A DNA stretch of 64,000 nucleotides from Clostridium sp. chh4-2 (GCF_002899675.1 NZ_PKUU01000017.1:85805-149804), one strand, 5' to 3'. Numbered from the stretch's first letter, positions 48,688 to 59,121 are shown. Notes: generated by a model not told the origin, from the sequence alone. Numbers and translations are program-made.

Positions 48688-49971
48688 ATGGAAAAAAATA
48701 TTGTGCTTGAAAAAAAGGATTGCTTATATGTGCGCATGCTTGGCGGATTTTCTTTACTATATAATGAAAAGCCGCTGTCGCTGATCTGTAATATTAATAA
48801 TAAAAGCATTCAGCTTTTGAGCATACTTTTATATCATGGCGACGAAGGGATTTTGAGAAATAAACTGCTGGATATTCTATATGGAAGAGAAGAGAATGCG
48901 AATCCTACCAATAGTCTGAGAGCGGTCATTTTCCGCTTGAGGAAGCTTTTGGCGGAATCGGGCCTTCCTAAGGACGAATACATACGGTACCAAAATGGAA
49001 GATATTACTGGAAACCGGACAATTTTAATACGATTGTGGATGCCGTACAGTTTGAAAAAACTGCTGTACAGGCGTTAGAGAAAAAAGAAGAGCGGTTGGA
49101 TCTGCTTAAACGGGCCTGCGATCTGTACTGTGGGGAATTCCTTCCCCTTATGGCGGCGGAGGACTGGGTGGCTGTGGTGAGTGTCCGGTGTCAGGAACTC
49201 TATTTTTCCTGTCTTAGGGAAGCTTGTTCCCAAATGAAAGAGCGGGGAGAATATGAAGAAATGCTGGAATTATGCACCGTTGCCACGGAGATCTATCCCT
49301 TTGAGGAATGGCAGGTTCTTCAGATCGACTGTCTGATGGCTCTGAACCGGTATAAAGAAGCTTTGAACACGTATGAACATGCGACAGCCATGTTTTTTGA
49401 GGAATTGGGTTTGTCTCCATCTGAAAAGATGCTTGCCAGGTTTCGAGCCATGAGCGGCCAGATTCATTATGCGGCGGGGGCTATTACGGATGTTAAAGAC
49501 AGTTTGAGAGAAAAAGAATCTGCAACAGGGGCTTATTACTGCAGTTATCCCAGCTTTATTGACAGTTATCGTTTGATTGTCCGGATGATAGAGAGAACCG
49601 GTCAGTCCGTTTATCTGATGTTGTGTACGCTCAGTGACCAGGACGGAGTGCCGTTAAGCGATGACAGAGAAGGCCTTTCACAGGCCGCCGAACATCTGCA
49701 CTGTGCGATCGGCCGTTCCCTAAGAAGAGGGGATCTTTACACGAGATACAGTCCCAATCAATTTTTGATTCTGCTGGCAGGTCTCTGTATAGAAGCCGGT
49801 TCCATTATAAGTGAACGGATTGACAGGCAGTTTAAAGAGATTTCAGGCAGCAGAAAAATAGAACTCCGCTACTATATAACGTCAGCGGCCGATATGGAAA
49901 CAGAAGAGAGCCAGGCACATTTTGCAGATAAAAAGCCTGAATGGAATTTAGATAGGAACACTGTGGATTGA
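48688..49971 (+). CDS. SARP/BTAD-type transcriptional regulator with degenerate GGDEF-like C-terminus
   Basis: The 427 residues fall into three parts. An OmpR-like winged helix covers about residues 15-105 (YVRMLGGFSLLYNEKPL, NPTNSLRAVIFRLRKLL). A bacterial transcriptional activator (BTAD) helical repeat covers about 115-255 (CDLYCGEFLPLMAAEDWV, EMLELCTVATEIYPFEEW, LNRYKEALNTYEHATAMFFEELG). The C-terminal part (about 285-415) resembles a diguanylate cyclase domain whose signature has decayed to SPNQF (355-359) in RRGDLYTRYSPNQFLILL. It is likely a DNA-binding regulator with a sensory rather than catalytic output domain. It is divergent from dfx and upstream of the large LPKTG adhesin, so either may be a target. 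A terminator overlaps its last codons. Confidence 0.75.
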   Translation: MEKNIVLEKKDCLYVRMLGGFSLLYNEKPLSLICNINNKSIQLLSILLYHGDEGILRNKLLDILYGREENANPTNSLRAVIFRLRKLLAESGLPKDEYIRYQNGRYYWKPDNFNTIVDAVQFEKTAVQALEKKEERLDLLKRACDLYCGEFLPLMAAEDWVAVVSVRCQELYFSCLREACSQMKERGEYEEMLELCTVATEIYPFEEWQVLQIDCLMALNRYKEALNTYEHATAMFFEELGLSPSEKMLARFRAMSGQIHYAAGAITDVKDSLREKESATGAYYCSYPSFIDSYRLIVRMIERTGQSVYLMLCTLSDQDGVPLSDDREGLSQAAEHLHCAIGRSLRRGDLYTRYSPNQFLILLAGLCIEAGSIISERIDRQFKEISGSRKIELRYYITSAADMETEESQAHFADKKPEWNLDRNTVD

Positions 49972-50006
49972 CAGCACTAATTGTCATCCGCCAGTGTTCC
50001 TTTTTC
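49954..50006 (+). terminator. Terminator overlapping the end of the BTAD regulator gene
   Basis: AGGAACACTG (49954-49963) pairs with CAGTGTTCCT (49992-50001), and inside it GGATTGACA partly pairs with TGTCATCC. TTTTT follows. The left arm lies in the last codons of the gene. Confidence 0.82.
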
Positions 50007-50155
50007 GTTATAAAAGATTAAGGATTATAAGGACGAATAGTCCCATGGATCCGTGAAAATTACAAATTAATTTATAAAAGCGTAAGAAAGTAACGCTTGG
50101 AGTAACACCTGAAATGTTAAAATGATTCCATAAGATGCAGAAGGAGGCTGAAGAT

Positions 50156-50623
50156 ATGGAGAAATGTCGAATTCATGTATCAGCGCCCAATCTTTTATGC
50201 ATCTGTGTTGATAAAGCGGACGAAGGTAAAATCGTGGGGCGGATGTATGACAGATATTCAAAAGAGCCGTTTGTGTTTGGAGAGCTGAGCCAGCTGATAA
50301 ACAGAATGGAATCCCTATTTGACAGGATTGGATATCCGCAGGCATCGACCATGGGAAGACGCTTTTCAGAAGATAAGACAATGCTGGTCCAGAATAAAGA
50401 AGGGGTGGTGCAGGTGCTGAAAACAGAGGACATTATGAGGCAGTCAGGAGACAAGGCAACATTTGTCGTACATGTTCAATATCGGCAGAATGCTACCTGG
50501 CAGGGAAATGTCATGTGGGCTGAGAATCAACAAAGCGCAAGTTTCAGAAGTGCGTTAGAATTACTCAAGCTGATTGACAGCGCACTGGATGTCAGAGAAA
50601 AGGAAGGTGACAAGGTCTGTTAA
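50156..50623 (+). CDS. Hypothetical protein upstream of the LPKTG adhesin
   Basis: This 155-residue protein has no recognised family. I choose ATG at 50156 because AAGGAGG (50141-50147) lies 8 bases before it; an in-frame ATG at 50135 has no such site. There is no signal peptide or membrane helix. It contains FGELSQLINRMESLFDRIGYPQA and RFSEDKTMLVQNKEGVVQVLKTED, then a strand-rich region (KATFVVHVQYRQNATWQGNVMW) and an amphipathic end (SALELLKLIDSALDV). It is 41 bases upstream of the adhesin and likely in the same operon, so an intracellular accessory or regulatory role in surface-protein expression is possible. An inverted repeat AAGCGT/ACGCTT (50078-50098) lies in its upstream region. Confidence 0.6.
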   Translation: MEKCRIHVSAPNLLCICVDKADEGKIVGRMYDRYSKEPFVFGELSQLINRMESLFDRIGYPQASTMGRRFSEDKTMLVQNKEGVVQVLKTEDIMRQSGDKATFVVHVQYRQNATWQGNVMWAENQQSASFRSALELLKLIDSALDVREKEGDKVC

Positions 50624-50664
50624 AGGTATAATCATTCAAATTCAGCAATAAAAGGAGGAAAGTC

Positions 50665-53600
50665 ATGGAAAAGGGTAAAAGAAGGAAAAAGCCGGTCAAA
50701 CTATTTCAGGCGAAGAGAATTATTTCATTTATTCTGTCAATCCTGATGGTTTTCGGCAACGTGGCCAACAATGTTTCGATCGCGTATGCATCAGATGCGG
50801 TGCAGGATTCGAAACGGACGCCCGATTCGGTCTTTGTATTGGACAGAGATGAAATTCAGGAAGCGGCGTTGGCGGCGATTGAAGGGGAAGAGGTATTTGA
50901 TTCGTCGGCCTTGTTGTTTACAGAAGGGACGAAATCGAGCCTGTCTTCAAAGTATAAAAAATTATTTGGAGGAAACGACGCTTCGGTCTATGAATTTGAT
51001 CCGAATTACAGCGGTGAGAAGATTGCCGACGGTACCGACCTCAGAACATTTGTAAGAGTTGACGGAGATAAAAAGGAGATTATTTTCCTGTTTGTCAACT
51101 ATACAATTGAAGATATGAACCTTCAGATCAATGTAAGTGGTTATACTTCTGACGTCGTTACTGTTGAAAGCACCACAGAGCGCGTTGTGGGTGAGCAGGA
51201 CATCGTTGTGAAAGAGGAGGAGACTCAGCCGGAAGAAACACAGCCGGAGGAGACAACAGAGAGCCAGCCGCAGGAACCGGGTACGGAAGAATCTGTACAG
51301 CCATCTGAGAGCACAGAAGAGTCACAGGCGCCAACTTCTGAGGAGACAACTGCTGCGGAAGAGAATACTACAGAAGCAGAATCCACAGAACAGACAGAAA
51401 CCCCGGAGGAAACCACCGAGGAGATAACGACAGAAGCCCAAACACCGGAAGAGACTGCTGAGGAAATCACTGAAGAAGAGACAACCACAGCAGAGGAAAC
51501 GGAAGAAATCGAAGAACCTGCAACGGAAGAGGAAGCATCCGCTTCATTGGAAGATAATGTAGCCGAAGAGACGGAAGGCGATTTAGTTGCAATGTCTATC
51601 CATAATGTACCGAGAGTAGCCACTTCATTAGAAGGGCTGACTGAGCCGGCTGAAGAGACAACAGAAGCGGTTGAGGAAGAAGAAAAACAGGAACCGGAAG
51701 CAGCCGAACCAACGACAGCCGAGCCGATAGTTACGGAGCCGGCCACAGCCGAACCTGCTGCACCGGAAGAAACGACAGAAGCGGCAGAGCCAACAGAGGA
51801 AGAATCAGAAGAAGGAACCATCATTACAATTGATGAACCGGAAACCTCCGCACCGGAAGAAACCGAACCATCTGTTGAAAATGAGAACCAGAACGTCATT
51901 CCTGAAGACGACAAGATACTGAGCGATGATGTTCTGATTGAAGATGAAGAAGCGGTTGCTGCTTATGGATCATTAAAGGGCGGTAAAGTATATGGTCTGG
52001 TGGAATTGGATGAGACATATACGGCCAGAGCTTTTGTTATAAGCCTGGATCGTTTGATGGAACAGACTGCACCGGAAGAAGATGCCTTAATACCTGAGAC
52101 ACCTTCAGCATTAACACCGGCAGAAGATACTGTAATCGAAGCAGAAGTTGCGGATGGAAGCATCTCCATCAGAATCGAAATTCCGGCAGATCTGGGAATC
52201 ACAGTGGATCATGCGGTGGCAGTGCCGGTGGATACGGAACCGTTCCAGGAGCTTGTAGAAGATTCCGGAGACGAGGGAATGCAGCTTCAGGATATGAAAG
52301 CATATGATATCCTGCTGTATGATGAAGAAGGAAATGAGATACATGAATTAGACGGTAAAGTGAATGTTATATTCGAAGGTCTGGATGCAGAGCTGGCAGA
52401 CAGCGAATCAGTAAGTGTTTATTATCTGGAATCTCTGCCGATGAATAAGTATTATCGTTCAACAAACCTGCCTGATTATAAGATTTCCGAAATGCAGGAT
52501 TCAGATACGGATGGAGAGAGCAGCGTTACTTTCCGTACAAATCATTTTTCCACTTATGTTGTCACATTCTGGAAAGTATTTGATAAAGCAGTGGAATTGA
52601 AACTGGTTACTAAAGATATAGAAACCGGAAAAGAAATTGGAAATATCTATGATGATGATTTTGCAGATATTTATCGTTGGTTAGGAGTCAATCTGTCAAC
52701 TAAGTCACTTGCTGATGCGGTAATGAGCAATAACTCCTTGTTGGAAGATTATGAGTACAAAGTGACTTTAACTTCCGGCGAATACTCTTCTTATAAAAAG
52801 CCGGTGGATGAAATCATAGTTAAGGATTCAGGAAAGATCAAGTACAGACTTCACGGAGAGATGTCCTGGAAAGATCTGACCGGCAAGACTTTGTACCTGT
52901 GGTTTGAGAAACAGCAGACCAAGATCACCTACCATTCCAACAATGGCGATGGTGATACATATAAGTTGGGCGTAGAAGGCAACACCATAACAATGCCAAC
53001 TCTGGAAACGACCGGATTTGAGAATGGAAGACGTCAATTCCTTGGATGGGCATCTGAAAGAACTGAGCATTCCCAGTTGATTCAGCCGGGAGAAGAGATC
53101 GAAGCTTCTACAGCATCCAACGACTATTACGCCGTTTGGTCCTACCTGGCAACCTTTAAGGCCAACGGAGGAAATGGAAGCGACTATTATGTTTCTGAAA
53201 GCAACGGCCAATTTGTAATGCCGACAGCTCAGGAAGCAGGCTTTTCAAAGAGCAATCAGGCATTCCTGGGATGGTCCGAAGAACGGTATAACAGAACGAA
53301 TGTGATTCAGCCGGGAGCACAGGTAAATGCAAACGATGATGTTACCTACTATGCAGTGTGGTCTTATACCGCAACCTTTAAAGCCAATGGCGGAGCAGGA
53401 AGCGATTACTATGTACCGGAAGGTCAGGACGGCGGGGTTATCATGCCTAAGCTGGAAGATACCGGATTTGCCAACGGAAGACGTCAGTTTATGGGATGGT
53501 CTGTATCAGCCAATAAGCGCAGCGATTTAATACAGCCCGGAACAACCGTGGCCTTGGAAAGAGATACTGTCTACTATGCAATATGGAGTTATGAAGCCAC

Positions 53601-56600
53601 CTTCAAAGCCAATGGAGGCAGTGGTTCCGATTATTATCTTGCTGAAAATGAAGAAGGGATGTTCATCATGCCGGATCAGGCAGCCGCAGGATTTACTTAT
53701 GGAACCAAGACCTTGCTTGGATGGTCAAAGAGCAGCACAGACAGGACAAATCTGTTCCTTCCTGGCGATAAAGTAAAAGCGAGTGATACTAAGTTTTATG
53801 CGGTATGGTCTTATAATGTAATCTTTAATGCCAATACGGGAAGCGGTTCAAAGACCTATGAGAAGGCTTTTGAGAATGGAAAACTTGTGATGCCGACTCA
53901 GGAAGAAACCGCTTTTACAAATGGTGAGAGAGCTTTGCTTGGATGGTCAACAAGGGCTTCAAACCGCGACAACCTGATAGATCCTGGTGCGGTTATAAGC
54001 GTTAACACAGATACGATCTATTATGCGATCTGGTCTTATCAGGCAACCTTCTATCCGAATGTGGGCGAAGGCGGATATCTGGAAGACGGAAAACTGGCTC
54101 ATCAGATTGCGATTTCTGCCAATGGAACCGTAGAACTTCCTTCCGGCAGTTCAATCGGTTTGAAGAACCAGAATAGTAAGAAAGTATTTGCCGGATGGGT
54201 AGTGGGCAAGGCAGATGCAACCGATGTATACGGACCAGAGATCACATATTCAGGTCTGAAAAAAGATACTTATTTTTATGCGAGATGGATTGACACTGAA
54301 ATTACAGGTTCTGTGAAAGCGCAGTATTATGTACGTAAGGACGGCGTAATTCAGGCAGAACCATCCCAGTACGATGAGGCTTCTTATTTCCCGAAATCGC
54401 CTGGTATGGCCGGAACCATCAAAGTCGCAATGAGAGTTAATAATGATTTTGAAGCTGTTGAAGCAAACCTGGGTAAAGTACCTACCGATGAGACGATTAA
54501 GGCGGCCGCTCAAAAGGCCGGATATAAATTTGATCCGGATACCCAGTATGTGAGATGGTATGTTATCAAAGTATCCAGCGGAGCATGGCACGTGGATGGT
54601 GTAATTCAGGAAAAATCCAAACATTCGGTTATCTATCATCCGAATAAAGGAACCGATTATTTCCCGGATATCGTGCAGTATAAGGCAGGAGAAGAAGTTA
54701 CTGTAAATTATAGTAAACTTCCGACACGTAATGGATATGAATTTGCAGGCTGGGACAGAGATCCGGACAGCAGCTATCCGGAATATCCGCTGCCTGAATC
54801 CGGACAGAAGGCTCCTACTTTTGTAATGCCGGACGAAGATGTGGATCTGTATGCAATCTGGAAACCTTCCAATAATACACGGATTACAGTGGAACATTAT
54901 TGGCAGAAGACAACGGCGGATTTTGCGGAAACTGCAGACGATTTTGAGTACTATGAGAGCAAACCGGCATATGCTACAACCGGTGAAACCGTTTATGATG
55001 CTGATTACAAAATCAACTATCAGGGACTTACCTATCAGGAAGGCATTGTTGACGGAAGAAGTTCAGAGGAAGTAGATGCAGAGGGAACAACTGTATTAAG
55101 GCTCTACTATACCAGAAATCAGAATACCAATTATCTGGTAGAACATTATCTGCAGGATTTGGACGGTAATACCTACAGCTTGAAAGATGCAGTTTCAGGT
55201 TATGGTATTACAGGAAGAGAGGCAGTATATTCTCCAAATGCATACACAGGATTTGAATATGATCCGAATGCCACAAGATTTTATTCACGCCAGGGATCAA
55301 GCGACAGAGAAGTAAACGCTGCTTCAATTCTTGCAGACGGAAGTCTTGTTATCAAGCTTTACTATGTGAGAGAAGAGAATATTGGATATACGGTTGAGTA
55401 CTATTATCAGGAAAACGGAGTTTATCCGGATGGGCCTAAGTTTACAGACCAGTCCAGAAGCGGAGCATTTGATGAAACCGTGAATGTGACGGCAGATGAT
55501 TTGGTGCCTGTATTGGATAATTACGTATTTGATAACAGCGCGGCCAATGTATTAAGCGGAACTATTTCAGAAACCGGTTTGGTTCTGAAGGTGTATTTTA
55601 AACCGGTATTTACGGTTACATACAAAGCAGGACTTCACGGTACATTTAACGATGATGTGCATACCAGCATTCCTTACGGAAGCGCAACACCGGAATTTGC
55701 AGGAACTTTAAGCGGTGAAGCAGGATATACTTTCGACAGATGGGAGCCGGCAGTTGATGAGACTGTAACTTCTGATGCGGTTTATATTGCGGTATGGAGT
55801 CCTGAATCAGTGAGCTATCATGTAGAATACTACTATCAGAATCAGGGAACTTATTCACAAACAGCCGATTTTAAGTCAGATGACCGATTTGCACTTACTG
55901 GTACTACGGGAATGGTAACTCCGGAAGATTTAATATCGGCTAAGGACGGGTATGTATTTGATGAGGATGCTGTTACTCTGAATGTTCTTCAAGGCATGGT
56001 TGCCGGAGACGGAAGCTTAGTTCTGAAAGTTTATTTCAAACAGCAGTTTACGGTAACTTACGATCCTGGAACTCATGGAACGTTCACCGCTGAAACTACA
56101 GAAAAGCTGGATTATAATGCAGCTACTCCAGAGTTTAAGGGGCAGACCACAGGAGAAGCCGGTTATACATTTGACGGCTGGCTGCCTGTAATTGCGGATT
56201 GGGTAACAGAGGACGCTGTTTACAAAGCCCAGTGGAAGGCAAACGAAAATACATCATATAAGGTAGAATATTATTATCAGAGTGAAGGCGCATATGGCAG
56301 CACGACAGAAAACTACGTGGTGAGAACCGGAACAACGGACTCCGTGGTAAATGTGAGCGCAGATGATAAGAAGCCTGTAAAAGACGGCTACGTATTTGAT
56401 GCTGCTGCAGCCAATGTGCTGACAGGATCGGTTGCCGGAGACGGAAGTCTTGTACTGAAAGTTTATTTCAAACAGCAGTTTACAGTAACTTATAACCCGG
56501 GCAGACATGGTACCTTTGGTGTTCAGAAGACTGAAAACATCGATTACGGCACAGCTACTCCTGAGTTTACAGGAGAAACGAGCGGGGAGCTTGGATATAA

Positions 56601-59121
56601 GTTTGCAGGATGGGATAAGACGATTGCAGCGGATGTAAAGGAAGACGCAGTCTATACCGCATTATGGACTCCTGAAGAAGGAATTAAATATACGGTAGAG
56701 TATTATTATCAGACTAACGGAAGTTATCCTGCAATAGCGGATATTTCCGATCCAAGAACCGGAACGACAGAAGACGTCGTTTCTGTAAGTGATGATGATA
56801 AGGATCCAAAACGGAATGGCTATGTATTTGATACAGCGGCTAATAATGTGTTAAGCGGAACGATTACCGGAGACGGAAAGCTGGTACTGAAGGTGTACTT
56901 CAAGCAGCAGTTTACAGTAACCTATAAGCGGGGAGATCATGGAACCTTTACCACTCAGTTAACCGAACATCTGGATTATAACGTGCAGACTCCGGCATTT
57001 AAGGGTCAGATCACAGGAGAGGCCGGTTATACATTTGATGGATGGAAGCCTGTGATTGAAGAGACGGTAAAAGCCGATGCGGTTTACGTGGCACAGTGGA
57101 AGGCTGAAGATACGGAATACAAGGTAGAGTATTACTATCAAAATGAAGGAAAATATGCCGATACCACAACAGAATCCGTTACAAGAACCGGAAAGACCGG
57201 TACGCTGGCAGAGGTAAAAGCCGATGATTTGAAGCCGGTTAAAGATGGATATGCATTTGATTCTGCAGCAGCTAATGTATTAGAAGGCACCATTAAGGGA
57301 GACAAGAGCCTTGTATTAAAGGTGTATTTCAAACAGCAGTTTACAGTTGTTTATGATCCGGGAACTCATGGTACATTTACCGCTGAAACGACAAAATATC
57401 TGGATTATAATGTGCTGACACCTGAATTTAAAGGCAGTACCACAGGAGATCCCGGCTATACCTTTGTCGGTTGGGAACCTGCAATTGAGAAGAACGTAAA
57501 AGCAGACGCAACTTATGTAGCTCAGTGGGCAGCCAATGAGGATACCAGATATAAAGTAGAATACTACTATCAGGCTGATGGCCAATATACGGATCAGGCA
57601 GATGACACTGACGTTAGAATAGGAACAACCGATACATTGGCAGAGACAACATCGGATGATCTGAAACCGGCGAAAGACGGCTACGCATTCGATGCTAACG
57701 CGGCTAACGTGTTAACAGGAAACATCAAAGGAAACGGAAGTCTTGTATTAAAAGTATACTTCAAACAGCAGTTTACGGTAACTTACAAGCCCGGACTTCA
57801 CGGAATCTTTACCGAACAGGTTACGGAAAACTTAGACTACAATGCATATACTCCTGATTTTATCGGTGTAAAAGAAGGCGCGGATGGCTATACCTTCGAA
57901 AGATGGGAGCCGGCAGTCGAAACCCGTGTTAAAGAAGATGCAGAGTATGTGGCAGTTTGGACTGCAAATTCTGATACAAAATATACGGTAGAATATTATT
58001 ATCAGGAAAATGGAGTTTATGGAGCGCCTGAAAAGTACGTTGTAAGAAGAGGAACTACAGATACCGAAGCTGTATTGGAAGCAGGAGATAAGATCTCTGA
58101 GAAGGATGATTATGTATATGATACGGCGGCTTCCAACGTGGAAAGCGGCAATATTGCAGGAGATGGAAGTCTGGTATTAAAAGTATACTTTAAACAGCAG
58201 TTTACAGTTACGTATCAGCCTGGAACCCATGGAACATTTACTGCACAAGGTCACAGCGGTCTCAGCTACGGCGACGCAACGCCAGGCTTCAGCGGCGAAA
58301 TCACCGGAAAAGACGGATATGAGTTCGGCGGCTGGACACCGGCGGTAACCGATACGGTAACTCAGAATGCAGTTTACGTTGCAACCTGGAATGCAAAGGG
58401 TTCTACCAATTATTCCGTTGAATTCTATTATCAGAACCAGGGAGCTTACCCGGCAGCGGCTAACAGCGTGCAGAAGAGAAGCGGAATGACAGATACAACT
58501 GCAGCAGTAACCGATGCTGACAAAACACCGGCAGCAGGCTATATTCTGGATACTGCGGCTTCCAATGTATATGAAGGAATTGTTGCAGGAAACGGAAGCT
58601 TAGTATTGAAACTTTACTTCAAACAGCAGTTCACCGTAACTTATGAACCTGGAACAAACGGTACGTTTGCAACACAGATTACCGGCGGGTTAAGCTACAA
58701 TGATAAGACCCCTGCATTCAACGGCCAGACCACAGGAAGCGGACGTTATGTATTTAACGGATGGAGCCCTGTTGTGGCAGAAAATGTAACGGGCAATGCA
58801 GTTTATGTGGCACAGTGGCGCTATATTAGTTCCTCAAGCAGCGGCGGAGGCGGCGGAAGTTCAGGCGGCCCGAACTATAATGCGACAGGCAGCAGCGATG
58901 GCCCAGGAGCTACAGTGACCGTTCTTCCTACAGAAGTACCTCTTGCAAATCTTCCGGAAACGGATAGCGGCATGACAGTGATTGACGACGGCGAAGTTCC
59001 GTTGGCAGCATTGCCAAAGACCGGTAATTCATCGGGAGCGGCAAGCTGGATGCTCTTATTATCAAGCTTATTGCTGGCAGCTTATACGATGCTCGGCAAA
59101 AAGAAGGAAGAAGAGAATTGA
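50665..59121 (+). CDS. LPXTG-anchored giant adhesin with InlB B-type and MucBP-like repeats
   Basis: This 2,818-residue secreted protein has a long N-terminal signal (basic KRRKKPVKLFQAKR, hydrophobic core, cleavage near AYASDA). A Thr/Glu/Pro-rich low-complexity region covers about residues 185-425. Next come a unique region (about 430-750), six InlB B-type (Listeria-Bacteroides) repeats (about 750-1210), two MucBP-like domains (about 1400-1570) and eight tandem repeats of about 143 residues (1573-2720). The C-terminus has a Ser/Gly-rich linker, LPETD (2763-2767), LPKTG (2783-2787), a hydrophobic helix and KKKEEE. Sortase A-type anchoring to peptidoglycan is expected. Repeats of this kind bind mucin or host glycans or act as spacers; the ligand is unknown. 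AAAGGAGGA precedes the ATG. Confidence 0.92.
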   Translation: MEKGKRRKKPVKLFQAKRIISFILSILMVFGNVANNVSIAYASDAVQDSKRTPDSVFVLDRDEIQEAALAAIEGEEVFDSSALLFTEGTKSSLSSKYKKLFGGNDASVYEFDPNYSGEKIADGTDLRTFVRVDGDKKEIIFLFVNYTIEDMNLQINVSGYTSDVVTVESTTERVVGEQDIVVKEEETQPEETQPEETTESQPQEPGTEESVQPSESTEESQAPTSEETTAAEENTTEAESTEQTETPEETTEEITTEAQTPEETAEEITEEETTTAEETEEIEEPATEEEASASLEDNVAEETEGDLVAMSIHNVPRVATSLEGLTEPAEETTEAVEEEEKQEPEAAEPTTAEPIVTEPATAEPAAPEETTEAAEPTEEESEEGTIITIDEPETSAPEETEPSVENENQNVIPEDDKILSDDVLIEDEEAVAAYGSLKGGKVYGLVELDETYTARAFVISLDRLMEQTAPEEDALIPETPSALTPAEDTVIEAEVADGSISIRIEIPADLGITVDHAVAVPVDTEPFQELVEDSGDEGMQLQDMKAYDILLYDEEGNEIHELDGKVNVIFEGLDAELADSESVSVYYLESLPMNKYYRSTNLPDYKISEMQDSDTDGESSVTFRTNHFSTYVVTFWKVFDKAVELKLVTKDIETGKEIGNIYDDDFADIYRWLGVNLSTKSLADAVMSNNSLLEDYEYKVTLTSGEYSSYKKPVDEIIVKDSGKIKYRLHGEMSWKDLTGKTLYLWFEKQQTKITYHSNNGDGDTYKLGVEGNTITMPTLETTGFENGRRQFLGWASERTEHSQLIQPGEEIEASTASNDYYAVWSYLATFKANGGNGSDYYVSESNGQFVMPTAQEAGFSKSNQAFLGWSEERYNRTNVIQPGAQVNANDDVTYYAVWSYTATFKANGGAGSDYYVPEGQDGGVIMPKLEDTGFANGRRQFMGWSVSANKRSDLIQPGTTVALERDTVYYAIWSYEATFKANGGSGSDYYLAENEEGMFIMPDQAAAGFTYGTKTLLGWSKSSTDRTNLFLPGDKVKASDTKFYAVWSYNVIFNANTGSGSKTYEKAFENGKLVMPTQEETAFTNGERALLGWSTRASNRDNLIDPGAVISVNTDTIYYAIWSYQATFYPNVGEGGYLEDGKLAHQIAISANGTVELPSGSSIGLKNQNSKKVFAGWVVGKADATDVYGPEITYSGLKKDTYFYARWIDTEITGSVKAQYYVRKDGVIQAEPSQYDEASYFPKSPGMAGTIKVAMRVNNDFEAVEANLGKVPTDETIKAAAQKAGYKFDPDTQYVRWYVIKVSSGAWHVDGVIQEKSKHSVIYHPNKGTDYFPDIVQYKAGEEVTVNYSKLPTRNGYEFAGWDRDPDSSYPEYPLPESGQKAPTFVMPDEDVDLYAIWKPSNNTRITVEHYWQKTTADFAETADDFEYYESKPAYATTGETVYDADYKINYQGLTYQEGIVDGRSSEEVDAEGTTVLRLYYTRNQNTNYLVEHYLQDLDGNTYSLKDAVSGYGITGREAVYSPNAYTGFEYDPNATRFYSRQGSSDREVNAASILADGSLVIKLYYVREENIGYTVEYYYQENGVYPDGPKFTDQSRSGAFDETVNVTADDLVPVLDNYVFDNSAANVLSGTISETGLVLKVYFKPVFTVTYKAGLHGTFNDDVHTSIPYGSATPEFAGTLSGEAGYTFDRWEPAVDETVTSDAVYIAVWSPESVSYHVEYYYQNQGTYSQTADFKSDDRFALTGTTGMVTPEDLISAKDGYVFDEDAVTLNVLQGMVAGDGSLVLKVYFKQQFTVTYDPGTHGTFTAETTEKLDYNAATPEFKGQTTGEAGYTFDGWLPVIADWVTEDAVYKAQWKANENTSYKVEYYYQSEGAYGSTTENYVVRTGTTDSVVNVSADDKKPVKDGYVFDAAAANVLTGSVAGDGSLVLKVYFKQQFTVTYNPGRHGTFGVQKTENIDYGTATPEFTGETSGELGYKFAGWDKTIAADVKEDAVYTALWTPEEGIKYTVEYYYQTNGSYPAIADISDPRTGTTEDVVSVSDDDKDPKRNGYVFDTAANNVLSGTITGDGKLVLKVYFKQQFTVTYKRGDHGTFTTQLTEHLDYNVQTPAFKGQITGEAGYTFDGWKPVIEETVKADAVYVAQWKAEDTEYKVEYYYQNEGKYADTTTESVTRTGKTGTLAEVKADDLKPVKDGYAFDSAAANVLEGTIKGDKSLVLKVYFKQQFTVVYDPGTHGTFTAETTKYLDYNVLTPEFKGSTTGDPGYTFVGWEPAIEKNVKADATYVAQWAANEDTRYKVEYYYQADGQYTDQADDTDVRIGTTDTLAETTSDDLKPAKDGYAFDANAANVLTGNIKGNGSLVLKVYFKQQFTVTYKPGLHGIFTEQVTENLDYNAYTPDFIGVKEGADGYTFERWEPAVETRVKEDAEYVAVWTANSDTKYTVEYYYQENGVYGAPEKYVVRRGTTDTEAVLEAGDKISEKDDYVYDTAASNVESGNIAGDGSLVLKVYFKQQFTVTYQPGTHGTFTAQGHSGLSYGDATPGFSGEITGKDGYEFGGWTPAVTDTVTQNAVYVATWNAKGSTNYSVEFYYQNQGAYPAAANSVQKRSGMTDTTAAVTDADKTPAAGYILDTAASNVYEGIVAGNGSLVLKLYFKQQFTVTYEPGTNGTFATQITGGLSYNDKTPAFNGQTTGSGRYVFNGWSPVVAENVTGNAVYVAQWRYISSSSSGGGGGSSGGPNYNATGSSDGPGATVTVLPTEVPLANLPETDSGMTVIDDGEVPLAALPKTGNSSGAASWMLLLSSLLLAAYTMLGKKKEEEN
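52915..54290 (+). repeat. InlB B-type repeats in the LPKTG adhesin
   Basis: Six units of about 70-75 residues begin TITYHSNNGDGD, ATFKANGGNGSDYYV, ATFKANGGAGSDYYV, ATFKANGGSGSDYYL, VIFNANTGSGSKTYE and ATFYPNVGEGG. Most contain FLGWSxx and end in YYAVWSY. The middle three are the most alike. This is the beta-grasp-like Listeria-Bacteroides repeat. Confidence 0.85.
55381..58824 (+). repeat. Eight tandem ~143-residue repeats in the LPKTG adhesin
   Basis: Eight copies begin with Y.VEYYYQ (the last VEFYYQ) near 55387, 55816, 56258, 56690, 57118, 57550, 57980 and 58408, a period of about 430 bases. Each then shows a YVFDxAAxNVLxG segment, DGSLVLKVYFKQQFTVTYxPGxHGTF, and GYTFxGWxPxVxxxVxxDAVYxAxW. 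Each unit thus joins a MucBP-like half to an InlB-like half. Confidence 0.88.

Noticed and set aside
49214..49467. Small minus-strand frames inside the BTAD regulator gene
   Set aside because: They overlap a well-supported coding region and have no ribosome binding site or domain.
51225..51914. 229-codon Ser/Val-rich frame opposite the Thr/Glu-rich part of the adhesin
   Set aside because: It is the reverse complement of the low-complexity repeat region and has no start signals.
58951..58965. LPETD as the functional sorting motif of the adhesin
   Set aside because: It lacks the Gly and is not followed directly by the membrane helix, whereas LPKTG 20 residues later is.
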